Source: Planctomycetota bacterium
GTDB lineage: Bacteria; Planctomycetota; Planctomycetia; Gemmatales; Gemmataceae
Reading direction: 5' to 3'
DNA length: 64,000 nucleotides
NCBI GenBank assembly: GCA_016191165.1
Contig: JACPPF010000071.1
Span: 52,058-116,057 of the forward strand
The notes under the pieces were generated by a model. The model did not search any database and was not told where the DNA came from. It saw nothing but the letters and a program-made list of their open reading frames with translations. A program made the position numbers and the translations under genes. Below are positions 33,635-41,605 of the stretch, piece by piece; within the stretch, counting starts at the first letter, position 1, and every line of letters begins with the position of its first letter.

Positions 33635-33970
33635 ATGGATGAAAATCGCATGTCGGTTTATCTTGAAATTCTGGAAATGGCGATTCTCAACATTCGAAGT
33701 TTGTGCGCTGAAAACAACATGACGTCGTGTGACCACGAAGCGAGCCACGTTCATAATATTCCCTCCTTTGTAAGGGTGTATGACCCCCGTCGCGAGCGCT
33801 ATTATTGGGAAGTGGAACGCGTTTCGTATATGGAGTATGGGGATCCCGAACGTGTCAGGTGTTTTGGCAGGCTCTGGGCGAAGTTAGTGAGCGAAGAGAA
33901 AGGGTCGGGGGTCATTGGTTTTTCGATAATTCGTGGTGACGGTTCACAAACGACAACGGCGCGACGCTGA
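33635..33970 (+). CDS. Candidate immunity protein 1
   Basis: No family is recognised. The 111-residue product begins at ATG 33635 with GGGAG six bases upstream, 14 bases after the first Rhs tip ends, which is the standard place for an immunity gene. The residues up to about SEEKGSGVIGFSIIR look like a normal small cytoplasmic protein. The last dozen codons (ending QTTTARR) lie on DNA that in another frame encodes the start of the next Rhs core, so the natural end was probably lost at the cassette junction. Confidence 0.65.
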   Translation: MDENRMSVYLEILEMAILNIRSLCAENNMTSCDHEASHVHNIPSFVRVYDPRRERYYWEVERVSYMEYGDPERVRCFGRLWAKLVSEEKGSGVIGFSIIRGDGSQTTTARR

Positions 33971-34140
33971 CGTTCGACGTAAACGGGAACCGCAACGACC
34001 CGGCCACGATAACGAAATTCGCCTATGACCTCTACGGCAACGCCTGGGTCGATTTCACCGGGACCAGCACCATCGTCGCCCGGCATCTGTTCGGCAATGG
34101 CGCCGATGACCTGCTTGCCCGCATCGACGATGCCGGCGAC

Positions 34141-35277
34141 GTGCAGTGGTACCTGACCGACAACATCGGCAGCGTCCGCGATATCGTGGACGCCAGCGGC
34201 TCTTTGACAAATCATCTCGACTATTCCAGCTTCGGCCAGCTCGTCGCTGAAAGCAGCCCCGGCGACCACGACCGCTACCTCTGGACCAGCCGCGAATACG
34301 ACGCGGAGCTGGAACTGCAATACAACCGCGCCCGCTATTATGACGCAAGCACCGGGCGCTGGTTATCGCAAGACCCGCTGGGCTTCGATGCGGGGGACTC
34401 GAATCTTTATCGCTACGTGAACAACGCGCCGACGCTAGCGACGGACCCGAGTGGGTTGCAACAACGCGGATCGTATGTGGACGAATATGGGAAAAAAAGG
34501 ATCGTCGTCCCCGGATTCGAGGAGCCCCGGCCGATTTTTCCGTACAAACTCCCATCGCAGGCAGAGCTGGCGAAGCAATTGGCCAATAAAGCGAAATTCA
34601 GGTTGGCGGACCCATCGCCGTCTTTCAACTTCTCCGAGTTTCGACTGCCTAATAGCGCAATGCAATTGGGCAGGACACCTGCATGGGACGCTTTGCATGA
34701 ACGAAACAGGCAATCGTCAATATTTGAGATTGACGTTTTAACCTCGATTTTCCCCGGCGTAAGTGATCTCAGAGATGTAACGGAAGCCATCAGTGGGTAC
34801 GACGTTGTAAACCAGGAGAAGCTGAGTGGCATGCAGCGTCTGATCACCGTTGGCGCTGCGGTTATTCCAATTGTGCCCGCTCGGCCGTTGCGCGCTGCTG
34901 CTGGCGCACTTGGCGATACGGTGCTTTCCGTGGTAAGGCGGGCCCCTGTCAGCACGCACGGCCACCATCCGATCCCTAAGTTTCTTGGTGGGAACGGAGC
35001 TCAAACTCGCAGCAGACTTGATGTACCCATCCATAATGAGTTCCACTCCTTGCTTCGAAAGAACCTGAGAAAAGCCGGAATCCCGCTAAATGTGGGCGGC
35101 CGGGGCGGAAGCGCTGCAGATTGGCGCCGGTATATGAACGCCGCCGAGGGCCGGCAGAGGACTGCTTTTGATGCGGTTCTTCAGACCTCCCGTGCCATTG
35201 ACGCCAAGCACGGAACCAACATTACGCAGGACGTGTGGAAGAATATAATGGAAAAGAACTTCAAGGCATTCAAATGA
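34141..35277 (+). CDS. Orphan Rhs core with PT-TG and HH-type nuclease tip
   Basis: Rhs similarity begins upstream at about 33940 without any start codon (GATLTFDVNGN, FAYDLYGNAWVDF); GTG at 34141 is the first in-frame start. Core marks are WYLTDNIGSVRDIVDASG, LQYNRARYYDASTGRWLSQD, and RYVNNAPTLATDPSGL. The tip has a pre-toxin TG-like part (FPGVSDLRDVTEAISGYDVV, EKLSGMQRLITVGAAVIPIV) and a C-terminal domain with HGHHPIPKFLGGNG and DVPIHNEFHSLLRKNL. This resembles HNH/Endo VII-type nucleases of polymorphic toxins. The stop overlaps the next gene (ATGA). Confidence 0.82.
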   Translation: MQWYLTDNIGSVRDIVDASGSLTNHLDYSSFGQLVAESSPGDHDRYLWTSREYDAELELQYNRARYYDASTGRWLSQDPLGFDAGDSNLYRYVNNAPTLATDPSGLQQRGSYVDEYGKKRIVVPGFEEPRPIFPYKLPSQAELAKQLANKAKFRLADPSPSFNFSEFRLPNSAMQLGRTPAWDALHERNRQSSIFEIDVLTSIFPGVSDLRDVTEAISGYDVVNQEKLSGMQRLITVGAAVIPIVPARPLRAAAGALGDTVLSVVRRAPVSTHGHHPIPKFLGGNGAQTRSRLDVPIHNEFHSLLRKNLRKAGIPLNVGGRGGSAADWRRYMNAAEGRQRTAFDAVLQTSRAIDAKHGTNITQDVWKNIMEKNFKAFK

Positions 35278-35870
35278 CGAAGGGCGAAACGTATTACCAT
35301 CTGTATTCTGCGACCATGGACCCCTGTTCGATGGTCAATGATGAGTACGAAAAGGCGCGTCTTACCTGGCTTTGTGTCGGCTGTATGACGCCAAAAAATA
35401 TCGCTGTGCCTATTGATGCTCAAATTGAGGAAAAACTGCCTGCGGACCCTCCTTTAAATTTCATCAATGGCTGCGGCCTAGGTCTGGTTAGGGCGTCCTT
35501 TCTTGCTGCGCTCGGCCCTGCCGTAATTAGTCGGGACCTGTTGATCGGTCGACTTCTTGGGCCGGACGGAGCGTTGGTCGATGATTGGGTGACGTTTCGA
35601 GGGCGATACAGAGTCTTGGTCAGAGGTAGCAAGAACATAAGTTACCGTCGGTGTACGGATTGCGGGCGACATGTTTATTTCGCCATGGGAAAGCGGTACT
35701 TATACCCTCAGCCCCCAGACGATGCGGAGGTTTTTGAAAGCGACTTGCTTGGTTTGGTTGTTCGAGGCGACGTTTTCTCGCGATTGGCCCTGGCCACCTG
35801 GCCAAAAATACAGTTGGATAAACTTGGTGTGCCGACAGCGCCAAAGGACTCCCTTGGACCTCTCTTGTAA
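35274..35870 (+). CDS. Candidate immunity protein 2 (Imm43-like)
   Basis: The 198-residue product starts at the ATGA overlap with the nuclease-tipped Rhs gene, so it is translationally coupled and the likely antidote of that toxin. It contains two Cys pairs, LCVGCM near residue 34 and RCTDCGRHVYF near 127, which suggest a structural zinc site as in some Imm43-like immunity proteins. The family assignment is tentative. Its end at 35870 meets the beginning of the third Rhs fragment directly. Confidence 0.65.
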   Translation: MTKGETYYHLYSATMDPCSMVNDEYEKARLTWLCVGCMTPKNIAVPIDAQIEEKLPADPPLNFINGCGLGLVRASFLAALGPAVISRDLLIGRLLGPDGALVDDWVTFRGRYRVLVRGSKNISYRRCTDCGRHVYFAMGKRYLYPQPPDDAEVFESDLLGLVVRGDVFSRLALATWPKIQLDKLGVPTAPKDSLGPLL

Positions 35871-36106
35871 CATTCGCTATCAACGGCAATGACCCTGCCG
35901 ATGTCGTGCGGTTTGCCTACGACCTTTATGGGAATGCGTGGGCTGATCTGGATGACATGAGTTCTTTGATAACTCGACGTCTCTACAACGACGCGGTCGA
36001 TTCGCTTTTGGGCCGCATCGATGCCCCACAAGCCCCCAGCGCAAGCTGGGGGATCGCTTGGTATCTGACCGACAACCTCATTCCCCGGGCCGTCGGCCCG
36101 GGCTGA
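35871..36106 (+). pseudogene. Third Rhs core fragment, cut by a repeat
   Basis: The frame continues Rhs core similarity (FAINGNDPADVVRFAYDLYG, NAWADLDDMSSLITRRLYN, SLLGRIDA) with no start codon of its own. At 36030-36055 a palindromic repeat (aagcccccagcgcaagctgg, then gggatc) interrupts the LLGRIDA...AWYLTDN junction, and the frame stops soon after at 36106. It has no DPSGL mark and no toxin tip. Confidence 0.75.
36030..36055. repeat. Palindromic repeat inside the third Rhs fragment
   Basis: The arms cccccagc and gctggggg form a short hairpin. The inserted block reads in frame as PQAPSASWG between the Rhs residues IDA and IAWYLTDN. Confidence 0.7.
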
Positions 36107-36138
36107 CAGAACCGGCCCTTCTGGCCGAAAACTGGCGA

Positions 36139-36170
36139 CCCAGGGCGGCGGTTCGCTTGCCCTGGGCTTT
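36139..36170 (+). terminator. Candidate terminator after the Rhs array
   Basis: The arms cccagggc and gccctggg (8 bp) have a 12-base loop and are followed by ctttgtt. The T-run is weak. Confidence 0.5.
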
Positions 36171-36254
36171 GTTATTTGCGCACCTTCGGTGCTCCAGGCC
36201 ACGAGTTTCACGGCCCTGAAGTTTATTGCTGCCCCAAGTTGAAAAGAGTGTGGG

Positions 36255-37124
36255 TCATTTTTCGCGCACGGCATAGAACCCCGTCTCGCGCATCTCCAGC
36301 CTGGATGTCCCCGTGATGGCGGCGCCGTTGCCGGTGAAGAGGAAGCCGGTGAAGAACTGCATGGTGCGCGGGTAGGTGATGAAGAAGTCGATCTTGTGTT
36401 GGGGGTTGGGGCTCACCTTGCCTGAGACTTCGTATTTTTGGCCATCCTTGTCCGAGTAGAAATGACCGCTGACCTCTCCCTTGGCATCAACTTTGAGGTG
36501 GAGGGTGCCCGAGCGGCGCCCGTCGTCGTGGAGTTTGTAGGCGCCGTTGAAGTAGCGCGTTTCGAACTTGGCGCCGACGACCAGCTTCGCGGGCTTGACG
36601 GGATTGGCCTCGGGCAGGTGCTTGGTGACGATGTACATCTGAGCCTTGCCGACGGTTTCGAGATAGGGGAAATTGTCCTTGACGCCGACGCGCAAGTCGG
36701 CGGCCACGTTCTTCGGCACGACCTGGCCGAGATCGAGATTGAAGCGAAAGCCGTCGAAGAGGCGGACGTTTTTGCCGAGCGCATGAATCGTGCGTTCCTC
36801 GCCTTCGCGATAGGTGACGTAGCGGTCGATGAGCATGATCGGGACCGATTCCTTGTCGGAAAGTTTCTGCCTGCCATGCAGGACCAGGAGCTTGGCGTAG
36901 CGATCGTCGTTGGTCTTGACGACGATGAACGTGGAGACGATGCCGGGCAGGGCGCGGTTATGCTGCGTCATCAGCTCCGGTGTCAGCCGGGTGATCTTGA
37001 GGGCCAACTTGGAATCCGGGATTTTGGCCAGGATGGAGTTGATGTAATTGTCAAACGCATCGGCCCGCGCCAGTGTCGGCACAAGCGTGAGCGTCAGAGC
37101 GACGGCCAGGAGGCGATGCAGCAT
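36255..37124 (-). CDS. Secreted hypothetical protein
   Basis: No family is recognised. The 289-residue product begins with a clear signal peptide (MLHRLLAVALTLTLVPTLARA). The remainder is rich in beta-strand patterns (VKPAKLVVGAKFETRYFNGA, GTLHLKVDAKGEVSGHFYS, KYEVSGKVSPNPQHKIDFFI) and looks like an extracytoplasmic beta-rich protein. GGAG lies nine bases before the ATG at 37124. A strong intrinsic hairpin with T-tract lies only 17 bases upstream of the start codon on the same strand, so its own promoter position is unclear. Confidence 0.75.
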   Translation of the reverse strand: MLHRLLAVALTLTLVPTLARADAFDNYINSILAKIPDSKLALKITRLTPELMTQHNRALPGIVSTFIVVKTNDDRYAKLLVLHGRQKLSDKESVPIMLIDRYVTYREGEERTIHALGKNVRLFDGFRFNLDLGQVVPKNVAADLRVGVKDNFPYLETVGKAQMYIVTKHLPEANPVKPAKLVVGAKFETRYFNGAYKLHDDGRRSGTLHLKVDAKGEVSGHFYSDKDGQKYEVSGKVSPNPQHKIDFFITYPRTMQFFTGFLFTGNGAAITGTSRLEMRETGFYAVREK

Positions 37125-37141
37125 GGATGGAATCTCCGCGC

Positions 37142-37177
37142 AAAAAACACCGCCTGGATTAGGATGAATCCAGGCGG
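37142..37177 (-). terminator. Strong rho-independent terminator just upstream of a start codon
   Basis: On the minus strand an 11-bp stem (CCGCCTGGATT and AATCCAGGCGG, loop of six) is followed closely by six T residues. It ends the squalene-repeat gene transcript but lies 17 bases before the next start codon. Confidence 0.88.
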
Positions 37178-37219
37178 GGTTTATCGTAGCCGATTGTCCC
37201 GAGAAATTCAAAGCGGCAA

Positions 37220-38344
37220 TTAGCGCTTTTTGCAATAGCTCAGGCTCAGGAGGGCGAACGACGTGGCGAGGTCGGCGTTGTCCTCGCCGAAGGTGCGTTC
37301 GCCGACGTTGCGCCAGCTGCCGTTGGCCTGCTGTTGTTTCTTCAAGGCCTGGAAGAGTTCGAGCCGCCAGTCGTGTTTTTTTCCCTTGGCGTCCACGAAG
37401 GGATCCTCGCCGAGGGCGTCCATCGCCTTGGCAAAGGTGTGGTAGTAGTAGAAAAGGCCGGACTTGCCCATGCCGGGGTTTTCGTCGAGGGTGTAATGGT
37501 GGCGCACCCAGTCCACGGCGGCGAGGACGCGTTTATCCTTTCTGTCCACGCCGGCGTAGAGGAAGCTCTTCAGGCCGCTGTAGGTCATACCACCTAATGA
37601 GCGCAGGCCGCCGGCGGGGGTCTTGTAGGGGCTCTTGGTGCCGGCGCTGGGGTCGTAGGTGAAGCCGCCCTTGTCGTCCTTGCTGGTATTCTTCGCGAAG
37701 GCCTGATCGTTGGTTTCGCCCGGCAGGTTCTGGCATCGGCCGATGAACTTGAGCGCCTTCTGGACAGCCGGGTCATCCTTGGAAAGCCCGGCCGCGAGCA
37801 AGGCTTCGACGGAGAAGCCGGTGTTGGAGAGATCGGGTCGGCCCTTCTTGTCGTAACCAAACCCGCCGTGGAAGAGATGGCCGGGCTCCTCCTCGTGCTG
37901 GAGTTTCTTGATGAACGCAGCCGCTCGCTTGATTACTTCGGTGTATTCGCCATTGGTGTTGGCTTCCTTGAAGGCCATGATAGCCACAGCGGTGGTGTAG
38001 TTGGCGAGGGCCATGTCGTAGATGCCGCCGTCCTTTTTCGATTTCTTTTCGAGATACTTGAGCGCCTTGGCGACGATCGGTTCCTTGGGGTTGACGCCGC
38101 TGCGGACGAGCGATGCGGCCACAAGCGACGTGATACCCGGTCCCGCGAACCCGCCGGCGAAGCTGCCGTCGGCCTTTTGCGTTGTCTTCAGGAAACCGAC
38201 GGCATTATCGACGACCTTTTGCACGTCCTTGGCGTTCGGGCCGGATTTGGCTTGCCCGGAGTCGGCGTTGGGGTTCAGTGTCAATAACAAGACGGCGGCA
38301 AAAACCAGGGCCGTGCCAGGAATCCAGATTTGAAGGCGTGACAT
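37220..38344 (-). CDS. Prenyltransferase/squalene-oxidase repeat protein
   Basis: The 374-residue protein has an N-terminal membrane or signal segment (LVFAAVLLLTLNP, residues 12-26) and then alpha-alpha toroid repeats: FLKTTQKADGSFAGGF, FIKKLQHEEEPGHLFHGGFG, GLRSLGGMTYSGLKSFLYAG and LKKQQQANGSW. The DxDD motif of true squalene-hopene cyclases is not visible, so the fold but not the catalysis is supported. Such anchored proteins are frequent in planctomycetes. It probably ends at the hairpin at 37142-37177. Confidence 0.85.
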   Translation of the reverse strand: MSRLQIWIPGTALVFAAVLLLTLNPNADSGQAKSGPNAKDVQKVVDNAVGFLKTTQKADGSFAGGFAGPGITSLVAASLVRSGVNPKEPIVAKALKYLEKKSKKDGGIYDMALANYTTAVAIMAFKEANTNGEYTEVIKRAAAFIKKLQHEEEPGHLFHGGFGYDKKGRPDLSNTGFSVEALLAAGLSKDDPAVQKALKFIGRCQNLPGETNDQAFAKNTSKDDKGGFTYDPSAGTKSPYKTPAGGLRSLGGMTYSGLKSFLYAGVDRKDKRVLAAVDWVRHHYTLDENPGMGKSGLFYYYHTFAKAMDALGEDPFVDAKGKKHDWRLELFQALKKQQQANGSWRNVGERTFGEDNADLATSFALLSLSYCKKR

Positions 38345-38371
38345 CGTGCAAATCCTCCGGGTGTGTGGTAA

Positions 38372-38397
38372 GTCCGTCGCTTGCGCTTCCGGCTAAC
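38372..38397. repeat. Half copy of the AGCCGGAAGCGC repeat
   Basis: The sequence gtccgtcgcttgcgcttccg, then gctaac, is the right arm of the repeats at 18813 and 24686. Confidence 0.65.
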
Positions 38398-38431
38398 GAA
38401 GGGATGGCCAAATTGTCGCCGCGCGTGGCAA

Positions 38432-39670
38432 TTATTTGGCCGCGGGACGGATAGTGTCGAGTCGGTCACGTCCGAGGGCTAACTCGCCAAAGATTTCGTG
38501 GGAAATCATCAAGCTATCACCATTCCAGCGTACGAGCGTTGCCCTCACGCGGTCCACGGGAAATCCAGGGCCTGGGCGGAAGGTAATATCCCACTCGCCC
38601 GAAATCGCTGTTTGCTTTTTCTGAGCAAATTGAATGCCGCGCATGCGGGCCCACGACACTTTACGATTACCAAACTTGGCGGCCAGCGTCGCATATTCGG
38701 AATTGGCGCTGGCAAGGGGGCCGAAGAATTGCTCGCCGTTTTCGAGCCAGAGCATGTCCTGATCCTTGACGGCACGAGGCCAGTGCAGACGAGCGACGCG
38801 GCGCGTGGCGGATAGTTCGTCGATCCAAAGCCTGGCGTCGCCGGCGATAATGCGAATGCCGACGATCGCCTCCTCGGGTGTAAATGTCGTCTCGCCCAGA
38901 CAGGTGTCATCGACGAAGATACGGAGCCGACCGTTCCCGGCCTCTGCGGAAAACGCTCGCCAGGCTTGCGTGGTCTTCAGTCGCCCATAGGGCTTTTTCA
39001 GGTTCACGCACTCGTAAGCGCCGGCGGCGATTTTCAACGTCGGCGGCGCGGCACGCTTTGGATCGGTGAGAATTTCTATCGCCCTCGGGGATTTGGCAGG
39101 CGACTCCATCGTCCGCACGAACAGGCGAACGACGCCGGTGCGGACACCCGGTTTCCAGATTCGCGTAGCCGTTTGCTTCGACGCATCCAAACGCAAGCTC
39201 GATTTGCCGAAGAAGGGGAGGTCGTGTTGCAGCGTTGGCTTTCCCTGGATCTGCCAGCCCATGAGCGACGATTCAAAATCGTCGGTGGCGACGATGAGCG
39301 AGTCGTCGGCCTGCTCGATTCCGACGGCGCGGGCGCGGGCCACGGTAACGGTCTGGCCCCACGAGGTGACGAAGGCGACCTTCGTTTCGTCAACGCGCCG
39401 CAGGTTGCCCGTCACGTGCTGGCCGCCTGGTAAGCGCAGCAACCAACGCAGTGGAGCCTTCGGGGTTGGCGTGGGTTGGCGATCGAAGCGGACATAGGCC
39501 AGGTTGTCGAGCGCGATTGTTTTGGCCGTTTCGGTGCGAAAGACCCACGTGGTTTTTTCTAGGGCGAGTTTGCCGCGGTGCTTTTTTCCGGAGGGTTCGA
39601 CGGCCGTTTCGGCGCCTAGCGAGCCGACGACAATCAGAATCGTCAGGAGCAGAAGGAGGATGTTGTACAC
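38432..39670 (-). CDS. Secreted hypothetical protein
   Basis: No family is recognised. The 412-residue product starts with a hydrophobic segment (VYNILLLLLTILIVVGSLG, residues 1-19) and is otherwise extracytoplasmic. It contains an SH3-like strand pattern near KTIALDNLAYVRFDR and VTSWGQTVTVARARAVGIEQ, and a middle part with lectin-like strand patterns (SSLMGWQIQGKPTLQHDLPF, GRLRIFVDDTCLGETTF). The GTG at 39670 lies 7 bases after the phosphoesterase stop, so the two are probably cotranscribed. A longer start at 39850 would run across the upstream gene. Confidence 0.7.
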   Translation of the reverse strand: MYNILLLLLTILIVVGSLGAETAVEPSGKKHRGKLALEKTTWVFRTETAKTIALDNLAYVRFDRQPTPTPKAPLRWLLRLPGGQHVTGNLRRVDETKVAFVTSWGQTVTVARARAVGIEQADDSLIVATDDFESSLMGWQIQGKPTLQHDLPFFGKSSLRLDASKQTATRIWKPGVRTGVVRLFVRTMESPAKSPRAIEILTDPKRAAPPTLKIAAGAYECVNLKKPYGRLKTTQAWRAFSAEAGNGRLRIFVDDTCLGETTFTPEEAIVGIRIIAGDARLWIDELSATRRVARLHWPRAVKDQDMLWLENGEQFFGPLASANSEYATLAAKFGNRKVSWARMRGIQFAQKKQTAISGEWDITFRPGPGFPVDRVRATLVRWNGDSLMISHEIFGELALGRDRLDTIRPAAK

Positions 39671-39677
39671 GAATTCT

Positions 39678-40436
39678 TCAGGACGCGGCCGAATTGGGAA
39701 TCGTGGTGGTAGGCGGTTCGCTCTTGACGCGGCTGCTGTCGGGCTTGGCGAGGCTACCGGTGCGGAAAACCTCCGCGAGCAGCGCCTTGGCGGGTTCAGG
39801 CAGCGCGCTTTGCAGGACGCTGGTGACGGTCTCCTCGACTGCATATTCAATTCGCTTCAATTCGACGCGTTGATTTTCGATGATCGCATAGGACGCGCGC
39901 GGGTCGCTGTCGCGTGGTTGGCCGACGCTGCCCGGATTGATTACCAGCTTGTCGCCGACTTCCAGAATGTAGGGATGATGCGTATGCCCCACGCAAATGA
40001 CGTGGGCGTCCACGTCGGCGAGCCGGCGCGACCAGAAGTCAACGTCGGCGATGGAGTATTCATCGAGCGGATCGCGCGGCGTCGCATGGACCATCAGGAA
40101 TTTCACGCCGTCGAGCGAAACCCGCTTGGTGACGGGCAGCGCGCCGAGAAAACGGCGGTCGTCGCTGGAGATTCGCTCCTGCGTCACCTGTCGCGTCACG
40201 CCGGTGAGATACTTGAACCCGTTCTTGCCTTGCACGCGGACCTGCTGGGCGACGCCATGATCGTGGTTGCCCCGCACGGCGTGAGTCGCCTTGCGGCGGA
40301 CCCAGTCGATGCAGGGCGTCGGCTCGAGCGCGTAGTCCACCAGATCGCCCAGGACGAGGCACGCGTCGAACGGCTCCTCAATCGCCCGGAGAGCCGGCCA
40401 ATTTGCATGAATGTCAGCCACCAGGAGAATCCGCAT
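39678..40436 (-). CDS. Metallophosphoesterase, YfcE/calcineurin-like
   Basis: The 252-residue protein has the motifs of the calcineurin-like superfamily in order: LLVADIHANWPAL, LVLGDLVDYALEP, AVRGNHDHGVAQQ, MVHATPRDP and CVGHTHHPYIL. These give the Asp, His and Asn ligands of the two-metal site. The C-terminal extension (about 50 residues) ends in a Ser/Pro/Thr-rich tail. Substrates of this family range from phosphodiesters to nucleotides; none can be chosen. The ATG at 40436 places ADIH at the family position. Confidence 0.9.
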   Translation of the reverse strand: MRILLVADIHANWPALRAIEEPFDACLVLGDLVDYALEPTPCIDWVRRKATHAVRGNHDHGVAQQVRVQGKNGFKYLTGVTRQVTQERISSDDRRFLGALPVTKRVSLDGVKFLMVHATPRDPLDEYSIADVDFWSRRLADVDAHVICVGHTHHPYILEVGDKLVINPGSVGQPRDSDPRASYAIIENQRVELKRIEYAVEETVTSVLQSALPEPAKALLAEVFRTGSLAKPDSSRVKSEPPTTTIPNSAAS

Positions 40437-40520
40437 GGGAATTCGGCGCCCTCGTGCCACGGACTCCAATAAGCCGCCCGTGAAAACCCTATCCCGCAAT
40501 CATTTCAAAAGCCAGAGAAT

Positions 40521-40550
40521 TTGACAAAAAGGAGAGTTTTGGGATATAAT
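40521..40550 (+). promoter_or_regulatory. Consensus sigma70 promoter
   Basis: TTGACA (40521-40526) and TATAAT (40545-40550) are both perfect, 18 bases apart, and about 30 bases before the ATG of the following small gene. Confidence 0.8.
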
Positions 40551-40579
40551 TCGCTCAACTCTCCACCCTGAGGTCAGCC

Positions 40580-40882
40580 ATGAGCGAAAAACCGATTCGT
40601 CGTCTTCCCCTGCGTCAACTGCTTTCCAGTTCTGACAAGACGGCTCGGGAACTCGCTGAACTGGTGCATACCCACCTCTTGCCGCGCGTCGTGGATTTTC
40701 GCGACCTGTCCCGCCCCGTTCGCCGGAAAAGCCATTATCCCACGATGGTTGCATTCCAGAATGGGCTCCGGCGATTTGTGGAGGCCAGCGAACAGCTGCA
40801 AGCCATGATGGAGGTTCTGCAGGAGCATCTCGAAGCCATCCGCGAACACGCCCAGCGCGAGAAACTCAGCCGACGGCGGTGA
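40580..40882 (+). CDS. Small basic helical protein
   Basis: No family is recognised. The 100-residue product has basic ends (RRLPLRQ, REKLSRRR) and an amphipathic helical middle (VEASEQLQAMMEVLQEHLEA). A consensus promoter lies directly upstream. It may be a small nucleic-acid or protein-binding factor, but nothing specific supports it. The cobalamin adenosyltransferase gene is convergent, with its end 11 bases away. Confidence 0.75.
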   Translation: MSEKPIRRLPLRQLLSSSDKTARELAELVHTHLLPRVVDFRDLSRPVRRKSHYPTMVAFQNGLRRFVEASEQLQAMMEVLQEHLEAIREHAQREKLSRRR

Positions 40883-40892
40883 CCCAAGGCCA

Positions 40893-41501
40893 TCATCGTT
40901 GGTCCGATCGTGATTTTCCAGGAATCCACAGCACGTCCTCCGACCCGGCGCCATTGCAGATGCGGGCCAGCACAAAAAGCAAATCCGACAATCGATTCAA
41001 GTATACGATGACTTGCGGATTAACGGGTTCGGCGTGAGAAAGCGTCACCACATCCCGTTCCGCGCGACGGCACACCGTGCGTGCCAGGTGGCACCACGCC
41101 GCGGCCGTCGTGCCACCCGGCAAGATAAAACTGCGGAGCGGTTGCAAGTGTTCGTTGAACTGATCAATTTCGCTTTCCAGACTCTCGGCCTGCGCGGCCA
41201 CGACCCGCAGAGCCTTGTCGTCCAGCTGAATGGGCACGCAAAGATCGGCGCCCACGTCGAACAGGTCATTCTGAATGCTGCGAATCAGAGCCTCAAGTTT
41301 CTCCTCTCTCCCCTTGGGAGTGGAGCCGGGGGTGGGTGTGCTTCGCACACTCGCCAGGAAAACTCCCAGCAGCGCATTCAATTCATCCACACTTCCATAA
41401 GCCGCGACGCGCGGATGATCCTTGGCTACCCGGCTGCCGTCGCCCAGGGCGGTGTCGCCAGTGTCGCCGGTCTTGGTGTAGATCCGCGAAAGGTAAACCA
41501 T
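40893..41501 (-). CDS. Cob(I)yrinic acid a,c-diamide adenosyltransferase (PduO type)
   Basis: This enzyme transfers the adenosyl group of ATP to cob(I)alamin to give coenzyme B12. The 202-residue protein has the N-terminal TKTGDTGDTALGDGSRVAKD, the line AAYGSVDELNALLGVFL, FILPGGTTAAAWCHLARTVC and RRAERDVV, and LNRLSDLLFVLAR, all PduO/MMAB family marks. Residues about 54-67 (TPTPGSTPKGR) come from the palindromic repeat at 41301-41338, inserted in frame in a loop. GGAG lies about eight bases before the ATG at 41501. Confidence 0.93.
   Translation of the reverse strand: MVYLSRIYTKTGDTGDTALGDGSRVAKDHPRVAAYGSVDELNALLGVFLASVRSTPTPGSTPKGREEKLEALIRSIQNDLFDVGADLCVPIQLDDKALRVVAAQAESLESEIDQFNEHLQPLRSFILPGGTTAAAWCHLARTVCRRAERDVVTLSHAEPVNPQVIVYLNRLSDLLFVLARICNGAGSEDVLWIPGKSRSDQR
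41301..41338. repeat. Palindromic repeat inserted in a coding sequence (GGEG family)
   Basis: The sequence ctcctctctccccttgggag, then tggagccgggggtgggtg, is a degenerate copy of the repeat at 9761-9802, here inside the adenosyltransferase gene. Confidence 0.7.
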
Positions 41502-41605
41502 CCGTTCACTCCATCATCGTTGAATACGCAACCCGTCCTCCTCAACCCATCATACCAGACATACAATAACCGTCGAAACCAATTGTCCCCGTAGAGACGA
41601 CCTAC

